From the NCBI GenBank assembly GCA_023525975.1, contig CM042044.1, forward strand, positions 16,230,501-16,294,500: a DNA stretch of 64,000 nucleotides, written 5' to 3'. Positions 21,718-33,910 of the stretch are shown one piece after another. Positions within the stretch are counted from its first letter, which is position 1, and the number at the start of each line of letters is the position of its first letter. The position numbers and the translations under genes are program-made. Origin of the DNA: Smallanthus sonchifolius (taxonomy: Eukaryota > Streptophyta > Magnoliopsida > Asterales > Asteraceae). The notes beneath the pieces were generated by a model that saw only the letters and a program-made list of their open reading frames with translations, ran no database searches and was not told the DNA's origin.

Positions 21718-24201
21718 TGTCACACCACGACCGGCGGCGAATTATACGCCGGGGCTGACGCGGTTGTTCATAAGCACACGATCATCTATTAAATGTGACA
21801 ATATTTATTCATCAAAATTAAACGCATCCGTTACAAGTAGAAACGGATAATAAAGCGTTCAAACATGACATAAGTTGAATTTAATCTTTAATAGAGCTAG
21901 GTCCAATGTCCTAAGTGATCAAATAGTGTCCTCAAACTGGTGCACCTGAAACATATGAGTAAATGTCAACTACAAGTAGTTGGTAAGTAACATAGGTTTT
22001 GACACCAAACAAAAGTTAAGTATAGGTTTACAATTCAATATGTTCAACGCATATCTAAAGCATACATGTGAGAACATACAAGGTTCCAAGCGTACAATTC
22101 AAGCCTGATAATAGAAAACTAGATACGCAATCCCACCGATTTCCATTTTGAAAAAGGGAGCAAGCGGATACTCCAAGTTATAGTTGATACCCAACAAAAC
22201 CCGCCAAGGTCTTGTGGTAAGTTATAGTTTCAGTTTCCCATATAAATGATCATGTTAGGTACTACCTTAGGCTTGGGCTGCAAGTTAATGAATGTACTGG
22301 CATGAAACACATGCAATGGTCACCAAGTATTTCAAATATAAAGCATAAAGATCAAGCACAAGAACATAGATATTGAATTGTTTAAATAGATAAAGTTGAT
22401 AACATGTTTCACCCCAAAAGCAAAAACAGTAAAAAGGGCCTATGTAAACTAACCTTGCAATGAGTAGCTTGGATGTCACACAAGTATATTGCACAAATGT
22501 TCTAGCTAATCACAAGGTTAACCTATGTTTGATGGAACATATATATCAATGATTTGTATAACTGAAATAGAGAATCCTATTGTGCGAGAAGATTGATGTG
22601 AGTGTCATCATTTTAATAATAAAATAATTATTTGAGTTGCAAATAATATTTTATGTAAATCTTTGATAAATATTTGTATTGTAATAAGTGAAAGAATTAA
22701 TGACGATGTTGTTTGTTTGTAAGAATTATATAAACGTATGAATAAATAATTAGGTTTCTTTTGTTTGTAAATAAATACACAAATAAATAAATGACTAGTT
22801 TTCTTTTATTTGTAATTGCATAAATTAATAGATAGAGAGATGAATAAATAAATGAGTAATAATTAGTTGAGTAATTAAATAATTTACTACATAAATAAAT
22901 GAATGAAAACTTTCATTTGATTTATGAAAAACAAGTGTTAAAAATAATGATTTAATTAGTTGGTAATTAAACCAAAATTTAAAGTATAATAATGTTTTAA
23001 TTAATTAATAATTAAACCATAATTAATTATTAATTAAAAGTATAGAATTGAGTTTTAAATGTTCTCATATAATAAAAATAAATTATATAAAAGTTTGTAT
23101 AAATATTTATAAAGAAATGAGTTTATAATCATAATCATAATTAGTTGAAAGTGGTTGTTGTACACTAGAATGATTATCATTCCAGACTAGTACCTCCAAC
23201 AGAAAAGTTCCCAGGAAAGAGTTGGTTGGATCAGAACCCCGTCTTTTCCTAGCCAGAACTTTAATGTTTGCCAGATAACTACATACTGGTTTGAAATTTA
23301 CTCTATTTGCATACTTAACCAAGTTTAGTTTGTGTTTGAAAAGTATATGGGCTAAAGTGAAAATATAAGTTTATGTAAAGATAGAAATTGAATATTAAAT
23401 AACTTAACTTGAAAATAAGGATTTTTAGTAAAAACATAATTTTTGAAATTGAAAGGAGTAAGAATGATCAACCAAGCTTTTAAATAAAAGTTTGACACAA
23501 TTTTAATTAAAATAGGGCTTTTGATCTTGGATAGGTCTATGATTATAACATAAACATGTTACGGATCATAGATCTAGCTAGTTATGAGAGATTTTTAAAG
23601 GAAAAGTATGAACAAGCAAGAATATAAGAAGAACTTACTTATGAATATGGAAACGACTTTGAATCTTGAGAGAGGGATTATAACTTGATATGGTGTGAGA
23701 ATGAGGGAAGAATGAGGGTCTATTTATAGGGTAGTATCATGGGCTTATTTACAAAATTTAATTTGTTATAGGGATTAAGATTGCAAAATATGAAAAATAG
23801 TTTTTAATTTCATAACATATTTCAACTTAAGTGCTCATAAATTTTATGTTCATGACTTCATTTCATCATAATTCATATTTAATATGTTTATAGATATAAT
23901 TATATATTTGTTTGTTTTATTTACCTTTAGTAATTTAAAAATACTAGCAATGTTATATTTTCATAATAAATTGTTTATATCATGTGTGTATATATATAGT
24001 TTTAGAAATGACTTAGTATGTACCTATATATTTATGGAATAGGATGGTGACAATTATTTACAAAGCATATAACATAAATATTTATTACTTATGAATTTGA
24101 AGTAGGTAATTAAGGTTCTTCATAAATGCGATTCACCAAAATAATGAACTTACATTGTCGGAAAAGTTAAAATAAAAGCGGGAAATTTCCTGGAGATTAC
24201 T
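21718..24201 (-). repeat. 3' LTR of LARD-like element (2,484 bp)
   Basis: Begins TGTCACACCACGACCGGCGG and ends GGAGATTACT, with the terminal A mutated to T. It aligns along its full length with 28161-30644. Scattered substitutions and a few 1-bp indels show the two LTRs have diverged by a small amount since insertion. Much of it is AT-rich (TAATTAAT runs near 22700-23060). Confidence 0.95.
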
Positions 24202-24216
24202 GTCTCCCCTACTTTA
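24202..24216 (-). other. polypurine tract of LARD-like element
   Basis: The minus strand reads AAAGTAGGGGAGACA, ending at the LTR boundary. Confidence 0.8.
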
Positions 24217-25099
24217 GGAAATTTCGTCCCGAAATTATTTAGGAGAAGGGTCTAAGGAAGAGACATGTGTTTGGATTCTCAACTAGTTTTGCTTTTCGGT
24301 TTGAGGAGTATAGTTGATGACAAGCTTTAGGTCAGGTCATTGTGTGAGGTATGGATGGTGGTAGTGGATTTTGTTTGAGTGGAAATAAGGAAAAGATTGC
24401 CCGAGAATGATTTTTTTTGGATTCAAATGATGGAATGCATCACTTGTAATGAGGATGGTGGAAACTTTTAGATCTAAACTTGTTTAAGATATAGTCTAAG
24501 ATGTTCGAGTGATGTCACTGGATAAGGATTTCAAAACTACTAGTCAAGGTCAGAGTAATAGGAAATCCCTACATGAATACGGACAACGTTACTTCTTACA
24601 ATATGACAGGAGCACATATATATATATAGGATGTACCAGCGGTATATCTACTATGCCCTTATCATATTCCGTTAGTTTCGTTAGTGTATTTCACCATAGG
24701 TTTTATGTCATCGCACACGACAGAATTTACTATGTTTTCCATGCGTTGATTTTTATAATTACGTGTGCACCCGTATTACTCAAATCGCCGTATGGTCCGT
24801 ATAGATCGTTCTATTACGTGTGGGTACAGAGGTGGGGGAAATATCAAAAACATTTACTTTATTATTGTTTTCATACATGAGTTGCTAGTGAGTAATTGTG
24901 TGTCTAGATGGTAAAGTCAATCAGGGAGTAAAGACTGGCACAACCCCATACATGGGTGCCCTAAGTAGATGGCACACCCTCCAGGCTATCCATAAAGTTT
25001 TTAGCTCTCTCGTGTTTGAATAAGAATACGTCAAACCCCGAGTAACTCAAAGTTTATAGTTTTATCGTGTTTGAACAAGAATATGTCAAACCCCGAGTA

Positions 25100-25610
25100 G
25101 CTTAAAGTTTATAGCTATCAAGTTTCATGGATAAAGTGAACGATCATGCTTCATGTATATAGTGGGCAATTTATTGTAAACAATGTAAACAGTCTAGTTT
25201 CGTGTGTAATGTAGGCACTCAAGTTTCATGTATAGCGTGAATAATATAGTACTATGCATATTGTAATTAACCAAGTATCACGTATCGTGTGAACAATCTA
25301 GTGTCGTGCATGTTGCAAGTAATCAAGTTCCGTCTATAATGTGATCAATCTAGTATCATATATATTGTAAACAACCAAGTATCTGTATCATGTGAACAAG
25401 CTAGTATCATGTATATTGCAAACAAGTAAGTTTCAAATGTGATGTGATCAATCTAGTATCATGCATATTGCAAACAACCAAGTTTCGTGTATAATGTGAC
25501 TAATTAAGTTTCATCTATGAAGTAAACAAATTGGTTTTCACGTTTAATGTGAACGTTCATATGTAAGTAATCAACTCTCATGAGTAACGTAAGCAATCAA
25601 ATTTCGTAGG
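25100..25610. repeat. 26-bp tandem array with 52-bp higher-order period inside the LARD-like element
   Basis: Two alternating ~26-bp monomers, AAGTTTCGTGTATAATGTGA and AGTATCATGCATATTGTAAA (each plus a few bases), repeat from about 25108 onward. The first monomer type starts at 25273, 25325, 25377, 25428 and 25480, so the dimer period is 51-52 bp. Copies decay towards both ends. Just before it (about 25005-25110) a separate ~65-bp unit containing GTCAAACCCCGAGTA is present twice. Confidence 0.85.
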
Positions 25611-28140
25611 TGATCGAGTTTTGCAGCCAGGCATGTTGCTTGACATTCATCTATCATGTAGGTAGTTGGGTTTTAAGTTTTCCATTTTCGTTGAGGTTTA
25701 TATGGGTGGTTAACGCCTACGCGAAATGATTCATCACCTTGTAAAGACTAGTAAGCTCATACATTCCGGAAGGTGCAAGGTGATGGGAAGGTTTTGCAGG
25801 TATTCAGCATAATGTGTACATGAATATCTAATTTATGCTTTTTGTTTATAAATAAACGAGTAATTTGAAATTTGTACTCTTGTTTGTAAATTAATAAATG
25901 GAATAATAATTTGGGCGGATAGATAATTGGATAAATAAAAACCTTTTAATTTGATTATCATAAAGCAAATGTTTCAAAAGATAATAATGGTCTTATTATT
26001 TAATAAATAAGCCAAAATTTAAATAATAATTAGTTTAACGAAATAACAAGTCATAATAAAATAGTTAATCAAGTCATCATAAAAAGGATGAAATACTTGT
26101 TATTACTTTTATAAAATCATTTGTACAAGACTGGTATTAAGCTTCTTTGCGAGGTAAAGGGGGTTTGTAAATAGTTTATACTCTAGATAAAATCTATAAA
26201 CCAAGAGTTTGATAAAGGTTTTGTTTGAACAAAATAACTATATTAGTTAAATCAGGAAATAACAAAATAATTAGTTTTCAAAGAAGATTTTAGATGTCAA
26301 CCATTAAGGAGAGCCAACAATAATATCATTTATATTTGGTTACAGGTTATGGGTTTCAATTTAAATTTTAAGAAAACGTAAAATAGAATATCCGGCTAAC
26401 ATCTCAGATAGTTTCCCCACCAGGAAGTAGATGTGCACCAAGACGAACATCGTTGTGGTTATTCGTATTGCAAACCGGGCTTCAGTCCTAGTTATCTCCG
26501 TATGTGCATCAAGTATCTCCTGGTTTCCATTCCTTGCCTCAGAAACTCTGCGGTCCCTACATATAGGTGAGCGGTATTAGCTGGAATTCCTAAGGCACTG
26601 GTAGGTTTCTTGGCTTGTCCTGCTCCTAGGTCTGGATGGTAAAGGTTAGGTGCTACATAAGAGTCTCTCGGAGGTGAAGCTTCAACTGCTCGGAGTCTCA
26701 AACTTGTTTTTAAGCCAATCTGCTCTATGGTCGAACTTGGATCTGGCAGATAGTCGTGTTGGTGACTAGTTGTCTGGTGACTTGGACCCAAAGCCTTCCT
26801 CTTGTGTTGACTCTTGCTTCAGGGTGATTCTCGGGGAATGAGGAGGGTAAGAGACCATGTCTAGCATGAAAAGGTCGTAAGACTAATCATAGCACCGATT
26901 TCTTATAATAATATATCGGGAGTAACACTTGACCTATAAGTAGTGTACCCACGAAAAGGATTCTCAGGAAAGAGAGGTGGGTCACGAGGGATACACTGAA
27001 GTACTCAGTCTTTCCTTCGTCAGAATCTTCCATGGGCTTACACTCACTCTTCCAGCCATCATGTACCATTAACATTATTATTTGAACTCATGGTTATGGT
27101 GAGAATCGTTAGGGATTGTGTCTTGTGGCCCTAGGGTGTGCTTCACCTATTCAAGTAGCTTCCATTTCTTGAGGGGTAAGGTCTAAGGGTTTAAATCTCT
27201 TACAAATGATAATAAGGGTGATAAAATTTCCAAGGTATGAGGATGAAAAGGTATAGTTGACTTAAATATGATTAAGTGTAAGAACCAAATAGGAGGTTTA
27301 GACTTGTGTACTAAATTATAATAATTAAGCGAATGATGTTTAGATTGCATTCATCTAGCACGTAACCAAATGAATGCTGTGACAAATCAAAGTGGTTCAA
27401 GTTCGTATACTTTCAAAAAGACATGCTTTGGCCTATAGGTGAACACTCACTTCGGGAATTCCCAGGAAAGCATACGGATCCTTCGGTTGATTTGGATTTA
27501 TATGAAATGCTTTCCTAGACAGAAAACCCAAGGTACAGGCATTCACCCTTCCGGATTGCACATGTTCTCTACTAATTTTTCGAACCCAAAACTTTGACGG
27601 GGTTTTAAAATTTTAATAGGCATTGGGCCTAAGAGTTTGAATCTTTCCATAGGTGATTAGTGATGATGTGTAAAGATGAAAGTGTATAAGTGTGTGGCAA
27701 AACTTAGGATAGCATTTAGTGATATCAAATAGGTATTGTGCATACAATTCAAATAGTGTAGCAAAGAAGGTATCACAGGGGTAGTAGTTTTTGTAGACAT
27801 GTAGGTTATCAAGTAACATAGCACATAATATAATTCGTATTGTATCATGCAACTATATAATATGTAAGAATATTATACCAAGGTATCCTAAGGTTATAGG
27901 CTATAGACTAAGAATATGTTTCAAGTAATTCATGTAGTTTCAAATAGTTTCATGTAGTCCTTGGAATGTTGTAGTTCATATAATTGTATCATGTAAACGG
28001 AAGTAGATATATGTAAGTAAGTATGTGTATAAATGAGTATAGAATGGAGTTCCTAATAAAAGACATGAGTTAAACTCATGTTTGGGGACTCCTAGGTTAT
28101 AGTCTAGGTCGTGTGGCTCTAATAACCTAATTCCCTATAA

Positions 28141-28157
28141 CCATGGCTCTGATACCA
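28141..28157 (-). other. primer-binding site of LARD-like element
   Basis: The minus strand reads TGGTATCAGAGCCATGG, complementary to the initiator Met-tRNA 3' end. Three bases separate it from the 5' LTR that starts at 28161. Confidence 0.93.
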
Positions 28158-28160
28158 ATC

Positions 28161-30644
28161 TGTCACACCCCGGCCGGCGGCGGATTATACGCCGGGGCTG
28201 ACGCGGTTGTTCATAAGCACACAATCATCTATTAAATGTGACAATATTTATTCATCAAAATTAAACGCATCCGTTACAAGTAGAAAAGGATAATAAAGCG
28301 TTCAAACATGACATAAGTTGAATTTAATCTTTAATAGAGCTAGGTCTAATGTCTAAGTGATCAAGTAGTGTCCTCAAACTGGTGCACCTGAAACATGTGA
28401 GTAAATGTCAACTACAAGTAGTTGGTGAGTAACATAAGTTTTGACACCAAACAAAAGTTAAGTATAGGTTTACAATTCAATATGTTCAACGCATGTCTAT
28501 AGCATATATGTGAGAACATACAAGGTTCCAAGCGTACAATTCAAGCCTGATAATAGAAAACTAGATACGCAATCCCACTGATTGCCATTTTGAAAAAGGG
28601 AGCAAGCGGATACTCCAAGTTATAGTTGATACCCAACAAAACCCGCCAAGGTCTTGTGGTAAGTTAGAGTTTCAGTTTCCCATATAAATGATCATGTTAG
28701 GTACTACCTTAGGCTTGAGCTGCAAGTTAATGAATGTACTGGCATGAAACACATGCAATGGTCACCAAGTAGTTCAAATATAAAGCATAAAGATCAAGCA
28801 CAAGAACATAGATATTGAATTGTTTAAATAGATAAAGTTGATAACATGTTTCACCCCAAAAGCAAAAACAGTAAAAAGGGGCTATGTAAACTCACCTTGC
28901 AATAAGTAGCTTGGATGTCACACAAGTATATTGCACAAAATGTTCTAGCTAATCACAAGGTTAACCTATATTTGATGGAACATATATATCAATGATTTGT
29001 ATAACTTAAATAGAGAATCCTATTGTGCGAGGAGATTGATGTGAGTGTCCTCATTTTAATAATAAAATAATTATTTGAGTTGCAAATAATATTTTATGTA
29101 AATCTTTGATAAATATTTGTATTGTAATAAGTGAAAGAATTAATGACGATGTTGTTTGTTTGTAATAATTATATAAACGTATGAATAAATAATTAGGTTT
29201 CTTTTGTTTGTAAATAAATACACATATAAATAAATGAATGGTTTTCTTTTATTTGTAATTGCATAAATTAATAGATAGATAGATGAATAAATAAATGAGT
29301 AATAATTAGTTGAGTAATTAAATAATTTACTACATAAATAAATAAATGAAACATTTCATTTGATTTATGAAAAACAAGTGTTAAAAATAATGATTTAATT
29401 AGTTGGTAATTAAACCAAAATTTAAAGTATAATAATGTTTTAATTAATTAATAATTAAATCATAATTAATTATTAATTAAAAGTATAGAATTGAGTTTTA
29501 AATGTTCTCATATAATAAAAATAAATTATATAAAAGTGTGTATAAATATTTATAAAGAAATGAGTTTATAATCATAATCGTAATTAGTTGAAAGTGGTTG
29601 TTGTACACTAGAATGATTATCATTCCAGAGTAGTACCTCCAACAGAAAAGTTCCCAGGAAAGAGTTGGTTGGATCAGAACCCCGTCTTTTCCTAGCCAGA
29701 ACTTTAATGTTTGCCAGATAACTACATACTGGTTTGAAATTTACTCTATTTGCATACTTAACCAAGTTTAGTTTGTGTTTGAAAAGTATATGGGCTAAAG
29801 TGAAAACATAAGTTTATGTAAATATAGAAATTGAATATTAAATAATATAACTTGAAAATAAGGATTTTTAGTAAAAACATAATTTTTGAAATTGAAAGGA
29901 GTAAGAATGATCAACCAAGCTTTTAAATAAAAGTTTGACACAATTTTAATTAAAATAGGGATTTTGATCTTGGATAGGTCTATGATTATAACATAAACAT
30001 GTTAGGGATCATAGATCTAGCTAGTTATGAGAGATTTTTAAAGGAAAAGTATGAACAAGCAAGAATATAAGAAGAACTTACTTATGAATATGGAAACGAC
30101 TTTGAATCTTGAGAGGGGGATTAGAACTTGATATGGTGTGAGAATGAGGGAAGAATGAGGGTCTATTTATAGGGTAGTATCATGAGCTTATTTACAAAAT
30201 TTAATTTGTTATAGGGATTAAGATTGCAAAATATGAACAAATATTTTTAATTTCATAATATATTTCAACTTAAGTGCTCATAAATTTTATGTTCATGACT
30301 TCATTTCATCATAATTCATATTTAATATGTTTATAGATATAATTATATATTTATTTGTTTTATTTACCTTTAGTAATTTAAAAATACTAGCAATGTTATA
30401 TTTTCATAATAAATTGTTTATATCATGTGTGTATATATATCGTTTTAGAAATGACTTAGTATGTACCTATATATTTATGGAATAGGATGGTGACAATTAT
30501 TTACAAAGCATATAACATAAATATTTATTACTTATGAATTTGAAGTAGGTAATTAAGGTTCTTCATAAATGCGATTCACCAAAATAATGAACTTACATTG
30601 CCGGAAAAGTTAAAATAAAAGCGGGAAATTTCCTGGAGATTACA
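28161..30644 (-). repeat. 5' LTR of LARD-like element (2,484 bp)
   Basis: Begins TGTCACACCCCGGCCGGCGG and ends GGAGATTACA. It has the same length as the left LTR. It carries the canonical TG...CA ends and is followed by the target duplication GTATA. Confidence 0.95.
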
Positions 30645-30649
30645 GTATA
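30645..30649. other. target-site duplication GTATA, right copy
   Basis: Identical to 21713-21717 and directly adjacent to the CA end of the LTR. Confidence 0.93.
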
Positions 30650-31593
30650 TCCGTTTCTTCTAGATCATCTGGATGAAAACATTCCAGATCTTCCTTGATA
30701 AAGGACATATTGCTTGAGTTTTCAGAGACAAAGGCTTCAGAAGTTGATGTTTGAGGTGGGGCTTCAAGAAGAAATGGTGAGTTGTTTGATTGTGAGGTTG
30801 GAGTCTGGGTATGAGTGACAATGGGAGGGTAGTAGTTGCTTGAACTAGGAACTGAGTGGTCAGAGTGAAGTGCAGAGGAAGTGGTGGTGGATGATGAGGC
30901 TGTTGAGTAACTTGAGCTTCTCTCTTTGGCTTGAATCATTTCAAATTCATAGGTTTTCAGCATGCCAAACAGCTCAGTCATCTGCAGAGTTTTTAAATTT
31001 TCAGTTCTTCTGATTGACACTGTTTAAAGTGTCCAGGAGCTTGGCAGAGACCTGATGAACTTCTTGAGAATGTCTTCATTCTCCAACTTCACTTTTGAGC
31101 ACTATAGCTCTCCTACGAGGTAGGTGTACCTGTTGTACAACACAGTAAGAGACTCACCTTCCTTCCAGACAAAGTTCTCATATTGTTGCTTCAGAATGTC
31201 TCTTCTATTTTCTTTCACTTCTTCTGACCCAGAAAACATATTCTCAAGATCCTCCCATAGCTCTTTGGCAGTCTTATATTCTCTGAAGTTGTGAAAGACT
31301 TCATTTGGCAAGCACATCTGAATGGCTTCCAAGGCTTTGAAGTCTACCTCCATCTTCTTGGCGTCTTCATCTGAATACTTTGAGGGTTCTTTGGGGACTG
31401 ATGGACCTCCGGAATCAGTAGAGGCCACCATGGGTACATATGGTCCATCTTTAATGGATCTCCACATCCCATACTCTTGATAGCAGAAGAAAATTTCCAT
31501 CTTGTTCTTCCACATATCATAGTCTTCTCCAGACACCAGTCTTGGTGGTCTGTTGATGCTTCCAGTATCATCAAAACCATTGCTTTGTGCCAT
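30650..31593 (-). pseudogene. gag N-terminal part of element C (right of nested insertion)
   Basis: Start codon at 31593. The first 163 aa contain the gag motifs GEDYDMWKNKMEIFF, FKALEAIQMCLPNEVFHNF and AKELWEDLENMFSGSEEVKE of copia UBN2-type gag. An in-frame TAG (about 31100) and TAA (about 31024) interrupt it. The frame then continues (MTELFGMLKTYEFEMIQAKE) through a Ser/Thr-rich linker to the nested insertion at 30649. The knuckle half is at 21372-21712. The protein would form the virus-like particle in active relatives. Confidence 0.9.
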
Positions 31594-31688
31594 TTCTGGA
31601 TTTATGATATATGGTGTTTTAGCAAAGAGATAGTAGTGAATAGAACCAGAGAGTGATTAAACAAGTGTGAGTTTGTTTAATCTGAGAG

Positions 31689-31705
31689 CCAAAGCTCTGA
31701 TACCA
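31689..31705 (-). other. primer-binding site of element C
   Basis: The minus strand reads TGGTATCAGAGCTTTGG, two bases inside the 5' LTR boundary at 31708. Confidence 0.93.
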
Positions 31706-31707
31706 CT

Positions 31708-32434
31708 TGTAGAATCGGTGAATACAAGATGGTTCTATTCTAGTTGAGATTGGCGGAAACAATCACAACTATGCAATGTAAACAAGTAAACACAAAGAGT
31801 ACTGATAAATGCAAATTGTATTGAGCTTCAATGGTTACAAGATTACAGAGAAAACTCTAAGAAAGCACACTTGTACAATGAATAGATACACTACTTATAT
31901 AGTAACTTAGAATCAAGACATTGATTCTAAGGATCAGATCAAACACAAGCCGTTGATCTTGTATACTAGAAGCTATACTACAAGTTAAGACAACAAAGAC
32001 TAGAAAAGTTAACTTTAATCACACGTCTTCTTAGGCATCATTGCTTGGATACTTGGAAGGAGAGCGTTGTCTTTTATTGGCTGCACTAGTAACATTCTTT
32101 CTGCATGTGATGTGTCAGAGTTGCAGCAGAAAGTTGTCAGTAGTAAAGTTGATGCTTTTGATATGCCAATCAGCAGCAACGATTAATCTTCAGCAGATAA
32201 GGCTATCAGCCGCGTAGTTGAAGATCTGCAGCAAAACTTAACTATCCAAAGCTGCTTATGATTTGCCTATCAGCAGCATCAAGTGTTTGTTGCTGCTGAG
32301 AAGCCTACCAGCAGCAACTCTGGACTTCAGAAGATAAGGTTGTCCGCAGCAGAGTTGTTCATCAGTAGGAGAACAACTATCAGCAGCAAATAAGCTTATC
32401 CACAGCAGCTTGTTGGTCAACAGCAAAATTGTGG
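31708..32434 (-). repeat. 5' LTR of element C, outer end missing
   Basis: Matches the left LTR from TGTAGAATCGG to about AAAATTGTGG. The last ~60 bp, up to the expected TATATCTACA, are absent and gypsy sequence begins instead. It also carries the CAGCAG hairpin-repeat array (about 32170-32430), with small differences from the left copy. Confidence 0.9.
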
Positions 32435-33055
32435 TGTCTCTCTTTTCGACTCAGGGCGTCTGCTATCACATTCGCTTATCCCGAATGGTATAAAGTTTCA
32501 TAGTCATAATCCTTTCACAATTCTAACTATCGTCTCTGTTTCATGCTCTGATCCTTTTGTCCGAAAAAATACTTTAGGCTCCTGTGATTCGAATAAATAG
32601 TACACTTGACCCCATAGAAATAGTGCCTCCATATGTTTAGCACAAACACCACATCAACGAGTTCTAAGTCGTGTGTCATACAGTTAACCTCGTGGATCTT
32701 TAGTTGTCATGAAGCATACCTATCACTTTTCGCCGATGCATTAGCACACACCCCAACCCTTGGTACGAGGCGGTGGGAATATACTACCAAGTGTTCGTTG
32801 CCCTCTGCTAAGCCTAAGACTGGAGCTTAAGTTAACCTTATCTTTATCTCCATAAAGCATCATCGTGGGCAAGGGCCCATATGAACTTTTCTTCTTTTTT
32901 AGTGAGTTTGGTTAATGGAGAGGCTAACTTTGAGAAGTCTTGAATGAACCTTAGTAGCCTGCCAATCCAAGAAACTCCAAATAGCTGTTGGAGTCTTTGG
33001 TGACTTCCAATCCATAACATACGCAATCTTAGCAGGATCCACCATGATAGAAAGC
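32435..33055 (-). pseudogene. Ty3/gypsy RT-RNase H fragment, right part of split gypsy element
   Basis: Read right to left across frameshifts: MVDPAKIAYVMDWKSPKTPT (RT thumb), then FIQDFSKLASPLTKLTKKEE (RT-RNase H junction), then an RNase H stretch with HDLELVDVVFVLNIWRHY, and finally the end of RNase H with ANVIADALSRKE at about 32440-32475. This is the chromovirus/Tekay type of arrangement. The integrase half reappears at 10290-10544, left of element C, so the gypsy element predates the copia insertion. Confidence 0.85.
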
Positions 33056-33442
33056 ACACATAGTAATGAAATAAAGACTAAACACAAGCATTTAATTATA
33101 CTAGCTATATATGTAGTGAAATTAATCATCGTTTTGTATTTGAATATATCCTAAATGTGACAACTTCCAAAATCCAATAATGATGTGCAAATGATTTGCT
33201 CAAAACATTGATGCATGCATCTTAATTTGACTAGTATGTCTATGTACGAAACATTCTCGGCCTATACAATTTTCATTGTATGGACAAATCTCTACGGTGT
33301 ATTAATCTTTATTGTTCAATAAAAACATTTATGTTTACCTTCGTTGCATTTGGACCAACCAGACATAAAGCAAGTGGCTAGAAAATAGGTCTAACTTAAT
33401 TAAAAAGGACATGACTTTCATTACATTTGGAGTTATGTGACC
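33056..33442. other. AT-rich stretch without recognisable genes
   Basis: No open frame with a recognisable motif on either strand. Truncated gypsy sequence ends at its left border and the MITE begins at its right border. Confidence 0.6.
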
Positions 33443-33910
33443 GAGTTAATTGCACAAATGGTCCCTATATTTGATCAAATTGTACGTTTGGTCCTAGGTT
33501 TTGTAATTGAAAACTTAGCCCACATATTTGGGATCTTGTTTTGTCTTTAGCCTCTGACATTAATATCAGTTAGTTTTTAACGAAAAATTAGACCGTATGC
33601 CATACACATAATTTACGATTGCAAACTTAATCATAAAAATGAGTTAAAATTACTAAAACCAGTAAAGATTAATAACTTTTTTTAATGATTTTTACAAATT
33701 TTTATTGATTTTATTCATTTTTAGGGTTAAGTTTGTCATAGTAAGTCACGTGTATTGCACATGGGATAATTTCTGTTAAAAACTAAATGGTATTTGTGTC
33801 AGGGATCAAAGGCGTAACCAGGTCACAAAACGTTTTGTCTAAGTTTATAATATTTAAAACCTGGAGACCAAACATGTAATTTGATCAAACCTAGCTTAGG
33901 TAATTAACTC
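33443..33910. mobile_element. MITE with ~55-bp terminal inverted repeats (468 bp)
   Basis: The left end, GAGTTAATTGCACAAATGGT, and the reverse complement of the right end, GAGTTAATTACCTAAGCTAG, continue into a shared TTTGATCAAATT...TTTGGTC...AGGTTTT block. The interior is AT-rich and non-coding. I could not settle the target-site duplication. Confidence 0.75.

Larger units (their letters stand above)
21718..30644 (-). mobile_element. nested LARD-like LTR element, 8,927 bp, complete ends
   Basis: Two 2,484-bp LTRs flank a 3,959-bp internal domain. A consensus Met-tRNA PBS (28141-28157) and a PPT (24202-24216) orient it on the minus strand. A perfect 5-bp duplication (GTATA) shows it is a single intact insertion into the gag of element C. 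The internal domain has no recognisable gag, protease, RT or integrase. The longest frames (123 aa at 24509-24880 plus; 99 aa at 26492-26791 minus) match nothing I know. Large LTRs with a non-coding interior fit the LARD class, which depends on enzymes from other elements. Confidence 0.93.
10545..32434 (-). mobile_element. large Sirevirus-like Ty1/copia element C with a nested LTR element
   Basis: Two matching LTRs (10545-11331 and 31708-32434) bracket a PPT, a pol in copia order, gag and a consensus Met-tRNA PBS, all on the minus strand. Removing the nested 8.9-kb insertion leaves about 13 kb. A coiled-coil and multi-knuckle gag region, a PBS matching TGGTATCAGAGC and a long extra ORF after pol suggest the Sirevirus clade (inference). 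The right LTR lacks its outer ~60 bp, so the target-site duplication cannot be checked. The element sits inside a gypsy element. All of its ORFs are broken. Confidence 0.9.

Noticed and set aside
23107..23322. 71-aa minus-strand frame repeated at 29550-29765
   Set aside because: It lies inside both LTRs of the LARD-like element; preserved only because the LTRs are copies, with no recognisable domain.
24509..24880. 123-aa plus-strand frame inside the LARD interior
   Set aside because: Opposite to the element's orientation, no family motif, composition like random AT-rich sequence.
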